The notes under the pieces: model-generated
What the model was told of the DNA's origin: nothing
Seen by the model: only the letters and a program-made list of their open reading frames with translations
The model's database searches: none
From: Clostridiales bacterium
GTDB lineage: Bacteria > Bacillota > Clostridia > Lachnospirales > Lachnospiraceae
Assembly: GCA_018366495.1 (NCBI GenBank)
Contig: JAGZHZ010000018.1
Coordinates: 1-52,336 of the forward strand
DNA: 52,336 bases
Direction: 5' to 3'
In this document: positions 50,564 to 52,336 of the stretch, one piece after another
How positions within the stretch are numbered: the first letter of the stretch is position 1
Layout: each line of letters opens with the position of its first letter
Program-made: the position numbers and the translations under genes

Positions 50564-51925
50564 ATGGTAAAAGGAAAAAAAACAATATATCTTTGCCAGA
50601 ATTGTGGATATGAATCAGGAAAATGGATGGGGCAGTGTCCGGGATGCAAAGAGTGGAATACATTTGTGGAGGAAACAGTCTCCAAGACAGAACGGACAAA
50701 TGCACGGAGCATGAGAGAAGAAAAAAGTCCTGTCACGCTTTCAGGTATTTCTCTGGAAGATGAAAGTCGCATGAACTCCGGAATGAAAGAACTGGATCGC
50801 GTTCTGGGAGGAGGAATAGTGCGCGGTTCTCTCGTACTTGTCGGGGGAGATCCGGGAATTGGAAAATCGACGCTTCTGCTCCAGGTATGCAGAAATTTGA
50901 CAGATCAAAAACGGAAAGTGCTTTATATTTCTGGTGAAGAGTCTTTGGCGCAGATTAAGATGAGAGCAAAAAGAATCGGAGAGTTTGGGGAATCACTGTA
51001 TCTGCTGTGCGAGACAAATTTGGAAGTGATCCGAAAAGCGATTGAAAAGATGCGTCCGGAAGTAGTTGTGATTGATTCTATTCAGACCATGTATCAGGAA
51101 GAGATTTCATCAGCACCGGGCAGTGTATCCCAAGTTCGGGAATCGACGAGTATTTTGATGCAGATTGCAAAAGGGATGAACATTACCATTTTTATTGTAG
51201 GTCATGTGACAAAAGAAGGTGTTGTGGCAGGCCCACGTGTGTTGGAACATATGGTGGATACTGTTTTATATTTTGAGGGCGACCGCCATGCCGTCTATCG
51301 TATTTTAAGAGGGGTAAAGAACAGATTCGGTTCTACAAATGAAATCGGCGTATTTGAAATGAGAACAGAAGGACTTGCCGAAGTAGAAAATCCGTCAGAA
51401 TTCATGCTGAATGGAAGACCAGAGGATGCCTCTGGATCTGTTGTGGCGTGTTCTATGGAGGGAACACGACCGATTCTGATTGAAATTCAGGCTTTGATCT
51501 GTCAGAGTAATCTTGGAATTCCACGCAGAACGGCAGCAGGAACCGACTATAACAGAGTAAATCTTTTGATGGCTGTGCTGGAAAAAAGGGCGGGACTTCA
51601 TCTCTCCTCCTGTGATGCCTACATCAATATTGCTGGAGGAATTAAGATGAATGAACCGGCAATTGACCTTGGAATCATTCTTGCGATTGTATCAAGCTAT
51701 AAAGACAAGGTGATTGATGAAAAAACGATTGTTTTTGGAGAAGTTGGTCTGAGTGGCGAAGTGCGGGCGATCAGTATGGCAGAGCAGAGAATTATGGAAG
51801 CAAAAAAATTAGGATTTCAGCGTGTGATTTATCCTAAAGTCTGTGAAAATGAGAGGACAAGAATAAAAGGAATTGAATTGGTCGGCGTTTCTAATGTGAG
51901 AGAGGCGATAAGAGCAATTCTGTAA
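50564..51925 (+). CDS. radA: DNA repair protein RadA
   Basis: RadA/Sms is a RecA-related branch-migration helicase for recombination intermediates. The 453-residue protein has an N-terminal zinc finger with cysteines 11, 14, 25 and 28, Walker A GGDPGIGKSTLLLQ at 94-107, the family-specific KNRFGSTNEIGVF motif after residue 245, and a C-terminal Lon-like domain with NLGIPRRTAAGTDYNR and VFGEVGLSGEVRAI. All are intact. It follows the small beta-protein gene by 163 bases after a terminator, with GAAAAGAG as a modest SD. Its position downstream of clpC keeps part of the Bacillus gene order. Confidence 0.96.
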   Translation: MVKGKKTIYLCQNCGYESGKWMGQCPGCKEWNTFVEETVSKTERTNARSMREEKSPVTLSGISLEDESRMNSGMKELDRVLGGGIVRGSLVLVGGDPGIGKSTLLLQVCRNLTDQKRKVLYISGEESLAQIKMRAKRIGEFGESLYLLCETNLEVIRKAIEKMRPEVVVIDSIQTMYQEEISSAPGSVSQVRESTSILMQIAKGMNITIFIVGHVTKEGVVAGPRVLEHMVDTVLYFEGDRHAVYRILRGVKNRFGSTNEIGVFEMRTEGLAEVENPSEFMLNGRPEDASGSVVACSMEGTRPILIEIQALICQSNLGIPRRTAAGTDYNRVNLLMAVLEKRAGLHLSSCDAYINIAGGIKMNEPAIDLGIILAIVSSYKDKVIDEKTIVFGEVGLSGEVRAISMAEQRIMEAKKLGFQRVIYPKVCENERTRIKGIELVGVSNVREAIRAIL

Positions 51926-51942
51926 AAGAAAGACATGGCGTA

Positions 51943-51990
51943 AAACAGCGCAGGGTCTCGCTGGAAAACTTGTGAGGCCCTGCGCTGTTT
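51943..51990 (+). terminator. Long hairpin after radA, probable terminator
   Basis: A perfect 13-bp inverted repeat (51943-51955 against 51978-51990) with an inner CTCGC/GTGAG stem follows radA by 18 bases. The right arm ends in only three Ts and then ATAAACG, so termination may be weak or need other factors. Confidence 0.65.
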
Positions 51991-52020
51991 ATAAACGTAC
52001 ACGACAGAATCTGGATATAG

Positions 52021-52143
52021 AAGTATTTATACCAGTTTTTTGTAAGTGCTGAGGATAAGGGATTTACCGTCCATTTGTTTGAAAAATATCCAGATCTGCG
52101 TCAAAAATTATGGAAAGGAGAACTCTGGAATCATTCTTACTAG
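52021..52143 (+). pseudogene. IS200/IS605 TnpA remnant
   Basis: A short open frame reads ...DKGFTVHLFEKYPDL then RQKLWKGELWNHSY and a TAG at 52141-52143. This resembles the segment of IS200/IS605 TnpA that reads KG.(T/S)...L..(E/K).P.L...LW...LW..SY, just ahead of the catalytic-tyrosine helix. There is no start codon, no HUH motif and no catalytic tyrosine, so only about 40 codons of a decayed gene remain. The match is from memory of the family and needs a search. Confidence 0.55.
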
Positions 52144-52175
52144 GTGGAGACTATAAAAGAATAATAAAAAAGTAC

Positions 52176-52204
52176 TTGACATTTTTGGGAGACTGGTGTA
52201 TGAT
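52176..52204 (+). promoter_or_regulatory. Strong promoter near the right edge, P1
   Basis: TTGACA (52176-52181), exactly 17 bases, TATGAT (52199-52204). The 16 bases ending in this TTGACA are identical to those ending in the clpB -35 (19023-19038). Confidence 0.75.
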
Positions 52205-52294
52205 TCAATACGTTGTCCAAGAAATGTTTTGAAATATATATTCAATTTAAAAAATTCAAATAATTTAAAAAGTTGAAAAAATTAAAAAAACATC

Positions 52295-52323
52295 TTGACA
52301 TAAGGAAAAAGAAGTGATATACT
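52295..52323 (+). promoter_or_regulatory. Strong promoter at the right edge, P2
   Basis: TTGACA (52295-52300), exactly 17 bases, TATACT (52318-52323), preceded by about 60 bases of nearly pure A/T that could act as an UP element. No ORF lies between P1 and P2; the transcript leaves the window. Confidence 0.8.
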
Positions 52324-52336
52324 TCAAAGGTCGCTG

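Larger units (their letters stand above)
51926..52336. other. Gene-free right end
   Basis: These 411 bases hold the hairpin after radA, the TnpA remnant and the two promoters P1 and P2 listed separately. No intact gene is seen on either strand. Confidence 0.7.

Noticed and set aside
1..52336. CRISPR arrays, tRNA or rRNA genes, prophage
   Set aside because: No regularly spaced repeats, cloverleaf-like sequences with a conserved T-arm, rRNA stretches or phage genes were recognised in the window.

Overview
The window is ordinary low-GC Gram-positive chromosome. Gene content and protein style point to an anaerobic member of the Lachnospiraceae (class Clostridia, Bacillota; a Dorea, Mediterraneibacter or Blautia-like gut bacterium). 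The pointers are families typical of that group (DUF4250, DUF4364, DUF6142), an NAD-linked class 1B dihydroorotate dehydrogenase with its PyrK subunit, AGGAGG ribosome binding sites, TTGACA/TATAAT promoters and many hairpin-plus-T-run terminators. No rRNA, tRNA, CRISPR array, prophage or intact insertion sequence was seen. Almost all genes are on the + strand; four lie on the - strand (a class A penicillin-binding protein, a small membrane protein, and a radical SAM/DUF4364 pair).

Layout. 1-9.6 kb: truA, a DegV lipid-binding protein, a DUF362 ferredoxin protein, ftsH, uvrC, hprK and a ROK glucokinase. 9.6-19 kb: cell-envelope and housekeeping genes (bifunctional PBP on the - strand, yigZ, murI, DUF1934, a small - strand membrane protein, a trigger-factor-like lipoprotein, uppP, a membrane acyltransferase). 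19-26 kb: clpB with DUF4250, a membrane protein, a polysaccharide deacetylase, rarA, and on the - strand a TIGR01212-type radical SAM gene with DUF4364. 26.3-32.9 kb: a complete phosphate module, pstS-pstC-pstA-pstB-phoU followed by a PhoB-type regulator and PhoR-type kinase, preceded by repeated TTTTACA boxes. 33-37.8 kb: pyrC-pyrF-pyrK-pyrD-pyrE, half of the UMP pathway. 37.9-41.7 kb: a less characterised run with a 50-residue membrane protein, VanZ-like, DUF6142, HD hydrolase and an N-terminally extended M29 aminopeptidase. 41.8-45.4 kb: purE-purM-purN-purD. 45.4-52 kb: a cadherin-like-domain membrane protein, a small GntR regulator, clpC, a small all-beta protein and radA. The last 400 bases hold a remnant of an IS200/IS605 TnpA gene and two strong consecutive promoters firing out of the window, which may serve a stable-RNA operon.

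I found no clearly new multi-gene system. The best leads are modest: the clpC-radA block in which a GntR gene stands where ctsR-mcsA-mcsB stands in Bacillus, with a 21-bp operator-like dyad on the GntR promoter; a trigger-factor-like foldase made as a lipoprotein with an ET-repeat tail; a cadherin-like-domain transmembrane protein with a long disordered inner tail; a PstS without lipobox; and the unannotated-size small membrane protein at 37962-38114. Function assignments rest on motif recognition by eye; no database search was possible.
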